Origin: Pseudoalteromonas piscicida
GTDB lineage: Bacteria; Pseudomonadota; Gammaproteobacteria; Enterobacterales; Alteromonadaceae
Direction: 5' to 3'
DNA: 64,000 nt
Assembly: GCF_000238315.3 (NCBI RefSeq)
Contig: NZ_CP011924.1
Coordinates: 1,094,501 to 1,158,500 of the forward strand
Below, in pieces: positions 62,922 to 64,000 of this stretch (position 1 is its first letter; each line of letters opens with the position of its first letter). The notes beneath the pieces are model-generated. The model was not told the DNA's origin. It did not search any database and saw nothing but the letters and a program-made list of their open reading frames with translations. The position numbers and the translations under genes were made by a program.

Positions 62922-64000
62922 TTAGTTACAACCTTTTTGAATGGTTTGTGTTGTCACACTGACCTCAAAGTCATTGTAATCATTATCGTTTTGATCTTCC
63001 CAACGTTGGTTGGTACCTGAGACTTGGTACTTGGTTGATAGTGTATTGCTGTTACCATCAATAGCGAGCACATAGGTAAAGGATTGTCCTTGAAGGATGT
63101 CATAGCTGCCGGCACTTCCGTATTCATCAAGCAATTTAATATACTGGCCATTTACTTTGATACCCCAGTCATTATTGAATAATGAGTCTTCTCTGACGAA
63201 CGCGTAATTAATCCGCGTGTAGTTGTCAGGCACACATGCGGTTTCATTGTCGAGTATGTTTCCCGATAGGGTTTCATTGCCTGAGGTATTGCTCGCGCCT
63301 GTTACGCTCAAAGAGAGTTCCCGATCGCCAGTGTACTCAGCATCATCTATTGTTGCTATTTGAATGGTAGCAGTTGTGCTGCCCGCAGGTATTACCAATG
63401 AAGTAGATGGTGCTACGTAGTCATTTGATTGCGTTGTCACATCATTGACCGCCACCGAAAAGCTGACGTCCTGCTCGAAGGCCTTACTTAAGGTAATTTG
63501 ATAGCTAAGGGTACTTCCTTCATAAACCGTGTTTTCAATACTCGTTAACGTAAAAGAAGGTGGCGAAGGAGGGGTTGGTGTGCCGCCGCAACCAGAAACG
63601 GTATAGCATGTACTGCTACCATTTGGGTTATATGCGAGGTCATTTACTCGTATTGGTAATGTATTGATATAACATGTGCTTCCTGTATCAGGGTTTAGCT
63701 TATAAATCGCGCTTTTGTTGGTGTGTCCGGCGTCATTAATGATAACGCGACTGATAATAAGCTCTCCGTTACTATTAAGGCTTGCCCCTGTAACGGCAGT
63801 TAGGTCGTGATCAGATAATTTAGTCACAGAAAAGTCATTGGTATTAACTTGGTAAACGGCTGCACTAGTGACTAGGATTAAGCGACCATTATAAAACTCA
63901 AGATCGCCGCGGTATTTTCCCGCCAATGAGGGGAGGTCCGAGAGCTTAGTTGCGTCGCCTGTGTTTTTATCTATGCTGTAAATAGAATCGTAACTCGTTC
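62922..64000 (-). CDS. Secreted Calx-beta protein, N-terminus beyond the window
   Basis: The frame is open from the window edge (reads TSYDSIYSIDKNTGDATKLS) to the stop at 62922, so the start is missing. The first part has beta-propeller-like strands (SIYSIDKNTGDATKLSDLP, SAIYKLNPDTGSTCYI). A Pro-rich linker (GGTPTPPSPPS) leads to a Calx-beta domain (SLSYQITLSKAF-like, TIDDAEYTGDRELSLSV, SGNILDNE). The C-terminus (NDNDYNDFEVSVT) has a DxDxNDxx-type calcium-binding look of DUF4114-like domains. Probably a secreted surface or adhesion protein. The TTG at 63926 is not a true start. Confidence 0.7.
   Translation of the reverse strand, partial: TSYDSIYSIDKNTGDATKLSDLPSLAGKYRGDLEFYNGRLILVTSAAVYQVNTNDFSVTKLSDHDLTAVTGASLNSNGELIISRVIINDAGHTNKSAIYKLNPDTGSTCYINTLPIRVNDLAYNPNGSSTCYTVSGCGGTPTPPSPPSFTLTSIENTVYEGSTLSYQITLSKAFEQDVSFSVAVNDVTTQSNDYVAPSTSLVIPAGSTTATIQIATIDDAEYTGDRELSLSVTGASNTSGNETLSGNILDNETACVPDNYTRINYAFVREDSLFNNDWGIKVNGQYIKLLDEYGSAGSYDILQGQSFTYVLAIDGNSNTLSTKYQVSGTNQRWEDQNDNDYNDFEVSVTTQTIQKGCN

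Overview
The window reads as a chromosome segment from a marine gammaproteobacterium, most likely Pseudoalteromonas or a close relative. This is inferred from protein flavour (paired RND pumps, a CpdB-type nucleotidase lipoprotein, a DUF5666 lipoprotein, a chromosomal integron integrase, a KamA-like radical SAM protein), moderate GC and the gene neighbourhoods. No rRNA is present to confirm it.

1-17.1 kb: the end of a type VI secretion (T6SS) cluster. A ClpV C-terminus is followed by VgrG, a small VgrG-linked protein, a HEAT-like TIGR02270-type protein, a DUF2169 adaptor, an unrecognised (possibly thiolase-fold) protein, a PAAR-like protein and a 1269-aa effector with a membrane-active C-terminus of VasX/colicin style. 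Behind the effector lies an array built by repeated copying: two orphan copies of the effector C-terminus (one fused to an immunity N-terminus, one free-standing), three near-identical two-TM immunity genes, one divergent immunity-like gene, and broken immunity tails and heads. Both orphan toxin copies are joined to the immunity gene at the same nucleotide.

17.3-31.2 kb: surface and envelope genes: a DUF5666 lipoprotein, a 5'-nucleotidase/cyclic phosphodiesterase lipoprotein, a secreted protein with three C-terminal OB-like repeats, an RND efflux pair, and a patatin-like lipase gene present as a perfect 1097-bp tandem duplication. A 198-bp inverted-repeat element follows.

31.2-47.2 kb: housekeeping genes: a CvfB-like RNA-binding protein, a DEAD-box helicase, trhO, succinate-semialdehyde dehydrogenase, Sua5/TsaC, a second RND pair, tRNA-Ser(TGA), an FKBP isomerase, asnS and a P-loop kinase-like ATPase. 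A perfect 1332-bp tandem duplication joins the 3' end of the RND permease to a truncated tRNA-Ser.

47.4-52.8 kb: a decayed integron and insertion-sequence zone. It has an integron integrase with a perfect LexA box in front, an attI-side region with repeated AAACGCGCA motifs, gene fragments (PD-(D/E)XK-like, HNH), an IS3-family element without a visible target duplication, a group II intron reverse-transcriptase fragment, and a REP-associated (Y1) transposase with a 98-bp fragment of a relative.

52.8-64 kb: an AraC regulator with a PEBP-family secreted protein, a KamA-like radical SAM protein, the biotin genes (bioA divergent from bioBFCD around a BirA-type operator), and an IS110/IS1111-family element inserted into one end of another copy of the 198-bp inverted-repeat element. 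The non-coding 3' part of this IS folds, by eye, into a loop whose two internal strands match the insertion-site flanks, as expected of a target-guiding bridge (seek) RNA. The window ends inside a secreted Calx-beta protein.
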